From positions 37,451,542-37,515,541 of the forward strand of contig NC_079492.1 of NCBI RefSeq assembly GCF_020520425.1: 64,000 nucleotides of DNA, written 5' to 3'. The translations under genes were made by a program, and so were the position numbers. The notes beneath the pieces are model-generated. The model was not told where the DNA came from and ran no database searches. It saw only the letters and a list, made by a program, of their open reading frames with translations. This document shows, one piece after another, positions 24,531 through 34,902 of this stretch. Position 1 is the first letter of the stretch; each line of letters begins with the position of its first letter. Origin of the DNA: Spinacia oleracea (lineage: Eukaryota; Streptophyta; Magnoliopsida; Caryophyllales; Amaranthaceae).

Positions 24531-24955
24531 AAAAGTCATTTGCGTCGCACATTTAGCTAATGTGCGTTGCAAATGACATTTTTTTAACATATTGAAAAGT
24601 CATTTGCGTCGCACATTTAGCTAATGTGCGTTGCAAATGACATTTTTTTAACATATTGAAAAGTCATTTGCGTCGCACATTTAGCTAATGTGCGTTGCAA
24701 ATGACATTTTTTTTAACATATTGAAAAGTCATTTGCGTCGCACATTTAGCTAATGTGCGTTGCAAATGACTTTTCAGCACCATGCCTGAAAAGTTATTTG
24801 CGTCGCACATTAGCTAATTGTGCGACGCAAATAAGGTTCATTTGCGTCGCACAAATGTGCGACGCAAATGACTTTTAGTCATTTGCGTCGAGAGCTTTTG
24901 CCACGCACGATGTGCGACGCAAATGTGCTTAAAAGTGCGATGCAAATGACCCTTT
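24531..24955. repeat. Right subterminal tandem hairpin array of the CACTA element
   Basis: Four tandem copies of a 64-65-bp unit start at 24531, 24595, 24659 and 24724. Each contains a near-perfect palindrome with arms GTCATTTGCGTCGCACATT and AATGTGCGTTGCAAATGAC around a short loop. Further shorter palindromes run to 24955. The same core motif occurs at the left end. Tandem amplification of a hairpin unit at one end only is notable. Confidence 0.9.
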
Positions 24956-25084
24956 TTCCACTAGTGAACCAGGGCCTAAAAAAAATGTCCAGTGGTGGGC
25001 GTACACAACTAAACTGCCAGCAGGACCCCGTCATGTCGTGTGCTGTGCACACGGCTAAAGATTTGTTGTCAGAGGAGGGACTCC

Positions 25085-25750
25085 GTATGTTCACCCTTCT
25101 CTTCACTCTCAAATTGCATTACTTCATTAGCATTACTGATTACAATTAAAAATTAGCGTATTCCCACCAGTTGGTGCTTAGTTGCACAATTGCTTAGTGT
25201 TACAGACGCCGTACTCTTCCCTTGAAGTAGTTTAAGCTGTACTGGAATATTACGTATCCCTACATTGCTTGGTATGTTGATCTACTGTATGATTACTTGT
25301 ATCTGCTCTGCATATTTTGATTACTTCTGAACCTAAATGTGTAAGCTGTGAATTTCCTTGCACTTGGGCGTGCAGTACACTGTTGGTTTCTCCTATTAGT
25401 AAAGAATGCCGTTAGTTGTTTACGATGTGATTAGTCAGGTTTGCTGTTCTTTAGACTGCCTATTGTTTTTTATATGGCTCTTAGCACTGACAACTTCGTT
25501 GTTGAGCCGGAAGTGGTTCGAGCATGTCAAGTTGGGGATGTTATTTTAGAAAATGTCCAGCATCTGCCTCCCTGACCTCGCACTGCACTCATCTATTTTT
25601 TTGTGAATTGTTAGTATATGGTAGTGTATGGTTACCGCATTCACCTTTTAATTATGTTGTGCTGAACCTCGTTACTTTGACAATACAATTGCTTATATTG
25701 GTTTCTAATGTGAAGATCCTTATCATCAATAAATGTTCTCCATGTTTCAG
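25085..25750 (+). other. Intron of the Helitron RepHel gene
   Basis: Phase-1 intron with donor CTCC|GTATGT and acceptor TTTCAG|GTGCG. Splicing gives G-L-R-A-S-G-G-H in frame. The interior at about 25560-25660 resembles the duplicated segment at 10205 and 18980. Confidence 0.7.
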
Positions 25751-28700
25751 GTGCGAGTGGAGGACATACTAAAGGGGATAAACATATCTCTACAAGAGAG
25801 TACTATGCGTACAAGCTCCAAAGTCGTCCCAACAACCTACTTCTCAGAGCAGGAAGATGTTTCCAACAATATATTGTAGACATGTATGTCAAAGTTGAAA
25901 ACACCCGCCTTGACTTCTTCCGAAGAAATAAGGACACCATAAGGGCAGACCTTTACCAAGGAATTCTGGACACTGTTGAAAGTGGCGAAAATAGCGCGGC
26001 AAATGTGGGGCATCGTGTTGTGCTACCACCAACCTTCATTGGAGGTCCTCGGGATCTAAAGAAAAGGTATCTAAACGCAATGTCTCTTGTGCATCTCTAT
26101 GGGAAACCAGATTTGTTCGTCACCATGACTTGCAACCCTGCATGGCCTGAAATCAAACAAGAACTCAGTGTCGGGGAAGATGTACAGAACCGACCTGATC
26201 TGGTGTCAAGAATTTTCCGGGCAAAATTGTTAGCCTTGAAAAAACAGATCATGCAGAAACATGTGTTCGGCGAGGTTGCTGCACTGATTTATGTTGTCGA
26301 GTTTCAGAAACGGGGTTTGCCTCATGCACATTTCCTCATCATTCTCAAACCGGATTTCAAAATCAAGACTCCGGCTGATTATGACAAGTTCGTGTATGCT
26401 GAAATACCCTCCTTGGATAACCCAAGCCTCAGAAAAATCACCCTTAAGCATATGATGCATGACCCTTGTGGCCAATTAAACCCTCAATGTCCTTGCATGA
26501 AGCGTAAAGGAAACAAGGTGCGTTGTAAAAGTGGGTATCCGAAACAATTTTGCACTGAAACAACCAACAATACTGATGGTTTCCCTCTGTATAAGAGAAG
26601 CGACACCGGCGAAACAGTCTCCATTCGAAGGGCGAACTTGGATAACAGGTGGGTTATTCCATATAATCCATACTTATCGTCCTTGTTTGACTGCCATATC
26701 AACGTTGAGGTTTGTTCGAGCATCCAGGCAGTCAAATACTTATACAAATATGTCTACAAGGGCCATGATAGAATCTCGTTCAATGTTGTGCAAGACGGTG
26801 AACAAAGGACTGTTGATGAGATAGCGCAATACCAGTCAGGTCGATGGGTTTCACCATGCGAAGCTGCATGGTGGATTTTTTCCTTTGATTTGTACAAAAT
26901 GCATCCAGCCGTTTTGCCACTCCAGGTCCACTTGCCTAACATGCAAATGGTTCAGATCAGGCCTCATGAAAGGCTTGATTCGGTGCTTGCATCAGACAGG
27001 CGGCACTGTACTTCTCTAACAGAGTTCTTCAAGGCAAATGCTGCTACACCGAATGGCACGGGCTGCCTGTATGGTAGGTTCACAGAAAAGTATCGATGGG
27101 ACGCTGGTTTAAAATAGTGGTTTCCAAGGAAAAATAAAACTGTGGTTATTGGCAGGCTAGCATTTGTTGCTCCTTCTGAAGGAGAACGTTACTTCTTGCG
27201 CTTACTGCTCGTCCATGTGTCTAGCCCGAAGTCGTTTGAAGATCTCTTGACAGTTGATGGCTACAAATGTGCAACTTTTCAAGAAGCATCCCTAAAACGC
27301 AGATTGCTTGAAGAGGATGAGGCGGTTGACCTATGCTTAGCAGAAGCATGCGAGGTGCAAATGTCGTCCGCTCTACGCCGACGGTTTGCAACAGTGCTAA
27401 TTTTCTGCCAGCCAAGTAACCCGAATGCACTGTGGTTGAAATACTATGCTGCTATGTCTGAAGATTTTAACAACCAGTTCCCAGATTCAGAGAGCAAGGT
27501 CAAGCAGCTTACTGTCAGATTAGTCGAGCAATGTTTAGAAGAAATGGGGAAATCACTGCAAACTTTTGGTCTGGGTTACTTGAATGAGGTTCAGGATGCC
27601 GAGGTCGCTCGAACATGGGACATCACTGACGCACTTGATGCACCAATACCTGACCACTGTGTTGCATGCCGTGACAGGTTAAACCCAGCACAACAAGATG
27701 CTTTCAACTGCATCATTGATCATGTGAAGCATAAACGACATGGAGCATTCTTTATTGATGGGCCTGGTGGGACAGATAAAACATTCCTGTACAATGCCTT
27801 ATACGCAGAGGTTCCGCTCATGGGTGAAATTGTGCTCCTTACTGCTACGTCGGGTATTGCTGCAGCTAACATACCCTCGGGAAGAACAGCACATTCCAGA
27901 TTCAAAATCCCGATTGATACTGAAGCTTCCCTCGCCTGCGATGTACCAAAGCAAGGAAGTCTGGCTGCATTTTATACAGGCAACAACTTTGATCATATGG
28001 GACGAGGCTTCGATGGCACGAAAAGAGAATGTTGAATCCTTTGATATGCTTCTCCGAGACTTATGTGATGAGAATTTACTTTTTGGTGGCAAGCTCATTG
28101 TTTATGGTGGGGATTTTCGCCAGGTTCTCCCAGTCCTTCCCCGTAGGACACAACGCAAAGAAGTCGCGGTTAGTTTAGTCAGTTCTTCCCTATGGCCTAA
28201 ACTCACTAAATTCCAGCTCACAGAAAACATACGTGCTAGAGAAGACCCGGGCTTCTCTGCATTTTTGCTAACTCTGGGTAATGGAGAACTACAAACCCCC
28301 GACAGTAGCCTTGTCCACTTTCCAAGTGAGGTTGTAAAACCTCTGAAAGATGGAAAAGATCCCATCACAGATCTCACAGCGCTTACGTTCCCTGAGTTAG
28401 ACCTTAATAACTTCAGCTCTGACATCTTTACAACAAGGGCAATTTTGACCCCAATGAATGATGATGTTGATTCCATCAACATGAATCTGATTCAGAAGTT
28501 TCCGGGCGAGTCTGTTGTGTACAAAAGCTTTGACACAATGCTTGATGATAATTGTAATGTCTATCCTACAGAATTTATAAACACACTGTGCCCTGGTGGA
28601 ATGAGTCCCCATGAACTAATCTTAAAAATAGGGAGTCCAGTCATTTTGCTCCGAAATGTACTCCCATCTTCTGGTCTTTGCAATGGCACGAGACTAATAT

Positions 28701-29080
28701 GCAAAGGTTTCTACCCCAACCTGATTCAATGTGTGATTATAACTAGCCATCATAAAGGCAAGCATGTATTCATACCACGTGTTAAACTACGGCCGGCTGC
28801 CTCCTCAAAGTATCCAATTCTCTTTCAGAGGAAACAATTTTCTATCAAGCTCAGTTTTTCAATGACAATCAACAAGTCCCAGGGACAGACACTTAGTCAA
28901 GTTGCTATTTACCTTCCTCGTCCATGTTTTTCACATGGGCAGTTATATGTCGCCTTGTCACGCGCGAGACAAGCCATTCAGGTTACAATCATTTCAAAGG
29001 ACTCTCCACAGCAGCTCCCTGGTACGGAAGTTGAAAATGTCATTTCATACGATGTGCTAAGGCTAGCTGGTATTATTTAG

Positions 29081-30099
29081 TCTCCTGCATAAATATGTAA
29101 GTCTTATTTATGCTCTTCTTGTTTTTATGTTTCACAGCGTTCCTCTATTTTTCCTGATATCGTGTTACAAGTTTTTTCCTTTTCCCCAATGGTAGTGCCT
29201 ATTGTCTAGCAATGTGCCTACTGTCTAGCATGAGAATTAGTTTTAGAAATAAATGTATGGTTCAAGAGAAACTAAAAAAAAAATCCCCATCTGAGATTAT
29301 CCACTATGATCATTGTGATACTACTTGGCACGCTTAAAAAAATTGGGTATTTGTTTAGGGCCTTTAGGCAGTACTTAAGTTCCGCTTTTCCTTAATTTTT
29401 CGTTTGTTTTTTTTTCCTGATTTTGCTTTTTTTGTTTTGTTATTATAGGGAGCGTGCAGACATTTTGACAAGGCGAGTCTTGTGTATGATCTGGTTTGTA
29501 TTCTAAGCTCCAAATGTAAACTGCATAGATTTTAAGTGTATAGTTATTCTTATTTTTTCACATGCTTTTTGTGAGATTACTAAGAGTCTGGCGTCACTCA
29601 TGTCTCCAATTTGCAATTTGTTTCCTGATTGCGCGTGTTTCCTTTAGGTTATGGTTAGGAGATTCATTGAGTGCTAGCATTTGATGGTCCTTTTCTTTCC
29701 ATACATGATTTTCATTGAATACTAACATTTGGTGGTCCTTTTCTTTCCAGGCATCATCATAGTAACAGATATGTGGTCGACTACAATAAGGCGGGGAGGA
29801 TCGGGGCATAGTGGGAGCAAGGATAATCCATGGCTCCTTTCCTGGAATATTATTGTCTCCTTCCGTGCCATTGTAAAATAGGAAACCCCAAGGCTTGTCC
29901 GTCTGTCGCTTTAAGTGGCCATTTTCTTTTTGCCTACAGTTTTTGAACACCTCTGTATCTATTCTATTACTTATGGTCATTGCCTATTGCATGTGCGGTT
30001 TCTTTTCCATTTAGTACAAAGAGAAATGCTGATTTATATAGTCTGGTTTTAGATCCCTTTTTACATCAGTAATTTGTTGTATGATTGTGTTTGAATTAT
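29081..30099. other. Non-coding stretch after the Rep/helicase stop
   Basis: AT-rich 3' flank with no recognised gene. A block at about 29745-29870 (starting after TTTCCAG) could be another captured exon but matches no family I know. The direct repeat GGTCCTTTTCTTTCCA occurs at about 29686 and 29733. Confidence 0.45.
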
Positions 30100-30485
30100 T
30101 ATGATTCCAACTATTATGTGGAGTTCTTTAGGTCCCTTTTGTTGGTTCGAGAATGGGAAATTCCTGACAAAAATGGTTCGAAGAAGGAGAAATTTAGGCC
30201 TGATTATAAGGATGCTGAATTTCTGATCTTCAACACTGGACATTGGTGGAGTCGTGACAAAACTCCGAGAGGGTAACTCATGCAAGTTCGACTTTCGTGC
30301 ATTGTGTTTTTACTATTACAAGATAGAAACTGATGGATGTAATCAGAATATGTGCAGGGAGTATCAATTAGAAGTCAATGAGGCTTTTCGACGAGCACTG
30401 ACAACTTGGGAAGATGGATGGAGGCTAATGTTGATCCCATGAAAACACACGTTTCCTTTAAGGGGTGTTCGAATTCTCACTTTGG
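30100..30485 (+). pseudogene. Captured fragment of a TRICHOME BIREFRINGENCE-LIKE gene
   Basis: TBL proteins are Golgi polysaccharide O-acetyltransferases with a GDSL motif and a DxxH motif. The first piece (about 30100-30273) reads VEFFRSLLLVREWEIPD, KNGSKK, DYKDAEFLIFNTGHWW and ends RDKTPRG before a stop. The second (30358-30485, acceptor TGTGCAG, donor TTTGG|GTAAG) reads VNEAFRRALTTW and, after a frameshift, VDPMKTHVSFKG. Both match consecutive parts of the TBL catalytic region. The GDS motif and the C-terminal DxxH region are absent. It lies about 1 kb after the Helitron helicase in the same orientation, as expected for Helitron gene capture. Confidence 0.85.
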
Positions 30486-30943
30486 GTAAGTTGGAAACAA
30501 AAAGAAACCTGATATGCTTTCAACAAACTGTAGTAATTTTCTATTTCCTTTGTTTCCTCAACAGTTTTTGTTGTTGGTGTTTTGATGAATGTTTGCTTGC
30601 TTTCCTGAGGAAGTCCAGGTTAAAATCGGGTTGTCTATGTGTAATTTGAATAGGGTATTATTCCAAATTGTTGCTTAATTTGTTGGTTCATCTCTGTTTT
30701 ATAATGCTTGTTTGCTTCAATTAATCGAGTGTTTATCAGTTTCAAAACAAAAAATTATTGGACTTTATGTTGCATGTTATCTGCTATTGCTCCTAAATTT
30801 GACATTTCTTGAGTTACTCATGATTATTTCTGTGTTTTCCTGTTATGCTAAAGTATGATTGTCTTGTAAATTTGCTGGTAATTGAACACATTACATTATT
30901 GTTTCTGAATGTTAGTTATTGAGACTTTCATATTGAATTTTAG

Positions 30944-31227
30944 GTGGTTCTCCTAGGATTTTTGTCGGTCATTTCATATACAAGGGAAAAGCTGCTCTTA
31001 CCGTGAAGCCGAAGCGCCGGAGTTTTTTCCATTGGATTTATGCTACTCCTTAGACTTTTGTTGTGTCATTGTTATACTGTTCTTTTCATGCACATATAGG
31101 ATGTTTATGCAAAACTGAAGTGTCTAAGTTGTAGTCAGGTGCATTTAAAGTTTCAAGGGAGGGTTATGTACTGCTTCAATTTGCTCCCGCCTCTGGTGTT
31201 TGTCAGTATGATTGGAGCATAGAGCAG
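30944..31227 (+). pseudogene. Captured fragment of a WHIRLY single-stranded DNA-binding protein gene
   Basis: WHIRLY proteins are plant-specific ssDNA-binding proteins of plastids, mitochondria and nucleus. Exon 1 (from 30944, acceptor TTTTAG) reads PRIFVGHFIYKGKAALTV, including the conserved KGKAAL ssDNA-binding motif. A one-base loss right after ACCGTG shifts the frame away from the expected EAEAPEFFPLD. Exon 2 (31139-31227, acceptor GTCAG) reads GAFKVSREGYVLLQFAPA and QYDWS, ending AGAGCAG|GTGGGA. The two exons are consecutive in WHIRLY genes. The rest of the Whirly domain is absent, and the sequence passes within about 50 bp into a DHAD exon, which marks a chimeric junction. Confidence 0.88.
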
Positions 31228-31274
31228 GTGGGAATGAGACATCTAATAAGAACAGTGGATGATAAACATTCTAT

Positions 31275-32524
31275 ATGTGCTCCACAAGCTCTCGCATTAC
31301 TCAACCTAAGTCTCAAGGTGCTTCACAAGCTGTTCTCTATGGAATTGGACTTTCTGATGATGACATGCAGAAACCCCAGATTGGTATTTCATCAGTTTGG
31401 TATGAGGGTAACACTTGTAATATGCATCTATTAAGCTTGGCAGAAGCTGTAAAGGAAGAGGTTATTGATGCTGGATTGATTGGGTGTAGGTTCAATACTG
31501 TTGGTGTTAGTGATGCCATTTCAATGGGTACAAGTGGGGTGCGTTACAGTTTGCAGTCTCGAGATCTGATTGCTGACAGTCTTGAGACTGTTATGTCTGC
31601 TCAATGGTATGATGGAAACATCTCCGTTCCTGGGTGTGATATAAATGTAGTCATTTGACTAATTTTTCATCATCAGCAGCTATCTCTATTCTTTTTCTGA
31701 TTGTGTTATTATTATACTGCATTCCTTTTCTTATTGTCGTAAATCCTTGTCTAGATACTTAAATTTGTTGATGTCAAGTCATTTCTATGATCTGATTCTG
31801 AGTTACTTCTAGAATCCTTTTTGGTCTATTGCAATCTCCAAGATTTGGGTTGGGTGAAGGACTGGCGGTCGGCGGTTTTTGAAGTTTGTTTAACAATCTG
31901 TCTTATGCTTATCTGTGAATGTGTCAACTTACTGTTATATGGTGATTCAATTATCTTGTTCTCGGGCAAGTTATCTTGGGTTGGATTTAAATCTTGAGAA
32001 TTTCAGCTGTTACTCGTCCGAAATTATGTGCTTGTGATTACTCCCTCCGTCCCAGATTAGTTGTTACACTTTCCTTTTTCGTCCGTCCCAGATTAGTTGT
32101 TACACTTCTAAATAAGGAATGACCCCACAATTATTATATTGTCTCTCTCTTCCCACTAAATTTGTTTTTGTCCCCACACCCTCTCTCATTCAATTAAAAA
32201 AATACCCCACTAACTCCTATCACATCTACTTTTTCAATAAAATAACAATAGATAACCAAACAACCACTTATCACCTAAAACTTTGTACAAAGGTAAGTGT
32301 AACAACTATTTTGGGACGGAGGGAGTATTTCTTATTGCAATTCCGATACAGAAATCATGACTAATGATATCTGAAATGTTCAATAAATTTTCTATGCAGT
32401 AAGCTGGAACATGATATAGTTTGGTCTGTTACTGATTGCAATAGTTATGCAGATGCCAGGTACTATCATGGCTATGGGGCGTCTCTATAGGCCAAGTATC
32501 ATGATATACGACGGTACTATCAAG
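31275..32524 (+). pseudogene. Captured fragment of a dihydroxy-acid dehydratase gene
   Basis: DHAD is a plastid Fe-S enzyme of branched-chain amino acid synthesis. Exon 1 (about 31275-31646) reads [35 protein letters not shown] (with a cluster-ligand Cys), [35 protein letters not shown] and PGCD (a second conserved Cys). Exon 2 (32453-32524, after CAG, before GTTTGC) reads MPGTIMAMGRL and IMIYDGTIK. A few residues differ from the conserved family, such as CDIN where CDKN is expected. Only the N-terminal third is present; most of the catalytic part is missing. The intron has taken up a Stowaway MITE. Confidence 0.92.
32041..32325. mobile_element. Stowaway-type MITE
   Basis: A 285-bp element starts CTCCCTCCGTCCCA and ends TGGGACGGAGGGAG, flanked by TA on both sides (32039-32040 and 32326-32327). 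The terminal inverted repeat extends to AGTGTAACAACTA. The left end also has an internal second copy of the GTCCCAGATTAGTTGTTACAC block. It carries no genes. It lies in the intron of the captured DHAD fragment, so it inserted there before or after capture without touching an exon. Confidence 0.93.
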
Positions 32525-34902
32525 GTTTGCCCTATATTCTTGATATTGTTCTAACTTGCTCCTAAACTTTACCTATTAGACTTATTTTTCAAGTTGGACT
32601 TGCGGTCCTAAAGAATGGCTTAACTTTCTATTTTAGTGTTTTTTTTCAACTTCACTTCATGAAATGGTTACACCTTCCATTTAAAAAGGGGTTTCAACAA
32701 CTTTTCTCTGTTATTATTATTAGAGAAGTCCAGCTTTGCTCCTTTAAAGATAAGTTGTTTGGACTTTAGCCCATTCGCTCTTATTTTCTAACAGGTTGAT
32801 AAAGAATCATGGCGTCTATGGCAATGAGAGTGGTTGCCGGCTTCATCCAATTTAGAGGATCTCGAAACTATTTTGTAAGCCACCCTGTCCGAGATCATAT
32901 TACATGGCCTATTTGGGTTCACTACTTTTAAAAAGGCTCGATGCCTGGTAACGACCATTAAACATTCCTCTAAATAGGATTATGCTTTACTAATTTTCCT
33001 TTAATTTAAGTCTTGTTTGAAAAAAAATGGGGTGTGGAGGGTAGTGTACTTCATGCTTATCAGCTTATGTATCTTGTATTTATTCATTATTCTAAGGTTA
33101 AGATATTTTTAAAATTAATGATAAACAATTATATAGTACTACTTCCTTGTACTTACCCCCTTTTTCCCTCAAATTTACTGAAATTCTATGATGCACAACT
33201 AAGAAAATCGGGTCCCCATACCTGTCAAAAAAAAACTGTCAGATTCCTTTATCTATTTCTGCTCTTGCTGCTGTACACCTTACTGAAGATTCCAAATACA
33301 TCTTGTCTTTGACAGCTACCATGAATTTTAAATATTTATACTTGTACTACCATATAGGACTACAGTTTTCCAATAAGGGAAGTGTATGACAGCTACTTAA
33401 TCCAGCTGCTTTCTTTACTGTTCAGTCACTATTCAAGTCTCCTTTTTTACTTGAGCCGGTTAATAACCTACTGGGCTTAAGCTTTTAACCACACATTTAC
33501 CTTTTCCCCTATATATACACCCATTCTTTTTCAGTTGACCTAAAGGATACACTCTTATTCCTTGCCAACATCAAAGCCCCACTATTCTCTGTCAGGTATA
33601 ACTTCAACCTTCCCTTTGTTCTTATTTGCTTTTAAGCTTGGACAAGCTTTTACTTTCAGTCATCACCATATTTAAAGTATATTCCTTGTTTGTTTTTAAT
33701 CTTTTTCTTTCAGTCATTAGCATATTTACAGTTTATTCTTACCATATTTGGTGCTTATTCAACCACATGTAGCATGCATCCCAATTTTATCTTTGACTTG
33801 TTGCTCATAAATGCTGAATTTTACATAAATGTTCACCTCATCATTTGTTCAACTGCTTGTAACTGCTTGAGGTTTTTGTTTTTTAGTTAAACTGTTCTAC
33901 ACTTTTTAAAAGTATGCTTACATGTGCTTACATGAAATAAAAAATGCACAAATTATGCCTCTCAGCAGTTGTGTTACTTCTTTGTTGTTAAATTCCAGGG
34001 GTTTAGGTTTTTTAAAATGCTCAGCTTTTGTGGATTTTACTCCAATCCTTTATTATGTCATCATTTAGTTGCTTATTAGCCTTAGTTCTGCTTGACGGTT
34101 TTTTTAGTTAAACTGTTTTACATTAAAAGTATTCTTACATGTGCTTACATGAAATAAAAAATGCACCAATTATGCCTCTCAGCAGTTGTGTTATTTCTTT
34201 GTTGTTAAATTCCAGGTGTTTAGGTTTTTTAAAATGCTCAGCTTTTGTGGATTTTACTCCAATCCTTTATTATGTCACCGTTTAGTTGCTTACTAGCCTT
34301 AGTTTGTATTGCTTGCATATTTAACCGAATCGCTAGAAGATTAATTTGGATTTCCTGCAAATTCCATAGTATTTCCTGATTTAGGCAACGCATAGCATCT
34401 AGAAACATATGTCTTTTTTAAAAAATGCTCAAATTTCATGAATTTTAATCAAAACCTTAGTTTTCTCGCCATTTTGTTGCTTAATTTTCCCTTTATTCTG
34501 TATATTCAGAAAAACGTACAAATATTGATCAATTTGTTGTATTAGGTTACTTATTCTCGGAATTAGATTTAGTTTGAATTGCTTGCATATTTGAGCGAAT
34601 CACTTGAAGATTAGTTCGAATTTCTGGCAGGTTTGATAATATGTTCCTGATTTAGATAACATGTTTCATTTAGAAAACCAGACCCAAAGTTGACAATATG
34701 CATACGGAGTTCATAATGGCCATTTTTTTATAATCCATGCCACCCTTGCATTAGTGTGCTACAGCAAGCCCGTCTGGGTAGCTATTACCACCATTAGTTT
34801 GCGCTTTCCACCACCGTCTGGGAGTTCATATTACCACCATTAGTTTGCGCTTCCCAATATGCTGACCCTTCTCCCCATTCTTATATTATTCAGCCTTCAA
34901 AC
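32525..34902. other. Non-coding stretch with local tandem duplications
   Basis: No recognised gene. A block of about 221 bp is duplicated in tandem (33882-34102 and 34103-34317; both contain GCCTCTCAGCAGTTGTGTTA). A further pair lies at about 34309-34410 and 34575-34680 (TTGCTTGCATATTT). A duplication of about 45 bp lies at 34768-34855 (TTACCACCATTAGTTTGCGC). An ATG at 32810 opens a short frame ending at a GTAAGC donor, but it matches nothing. Confidence 0.5.

Noticed and set aside
24531..24780. CRISPR-like array of regular repeats
   Set aside because: Units are palindromic, directly adjacent without unique spacers, and sit in the subterminal region of a CACTA transposon in plant DNA.
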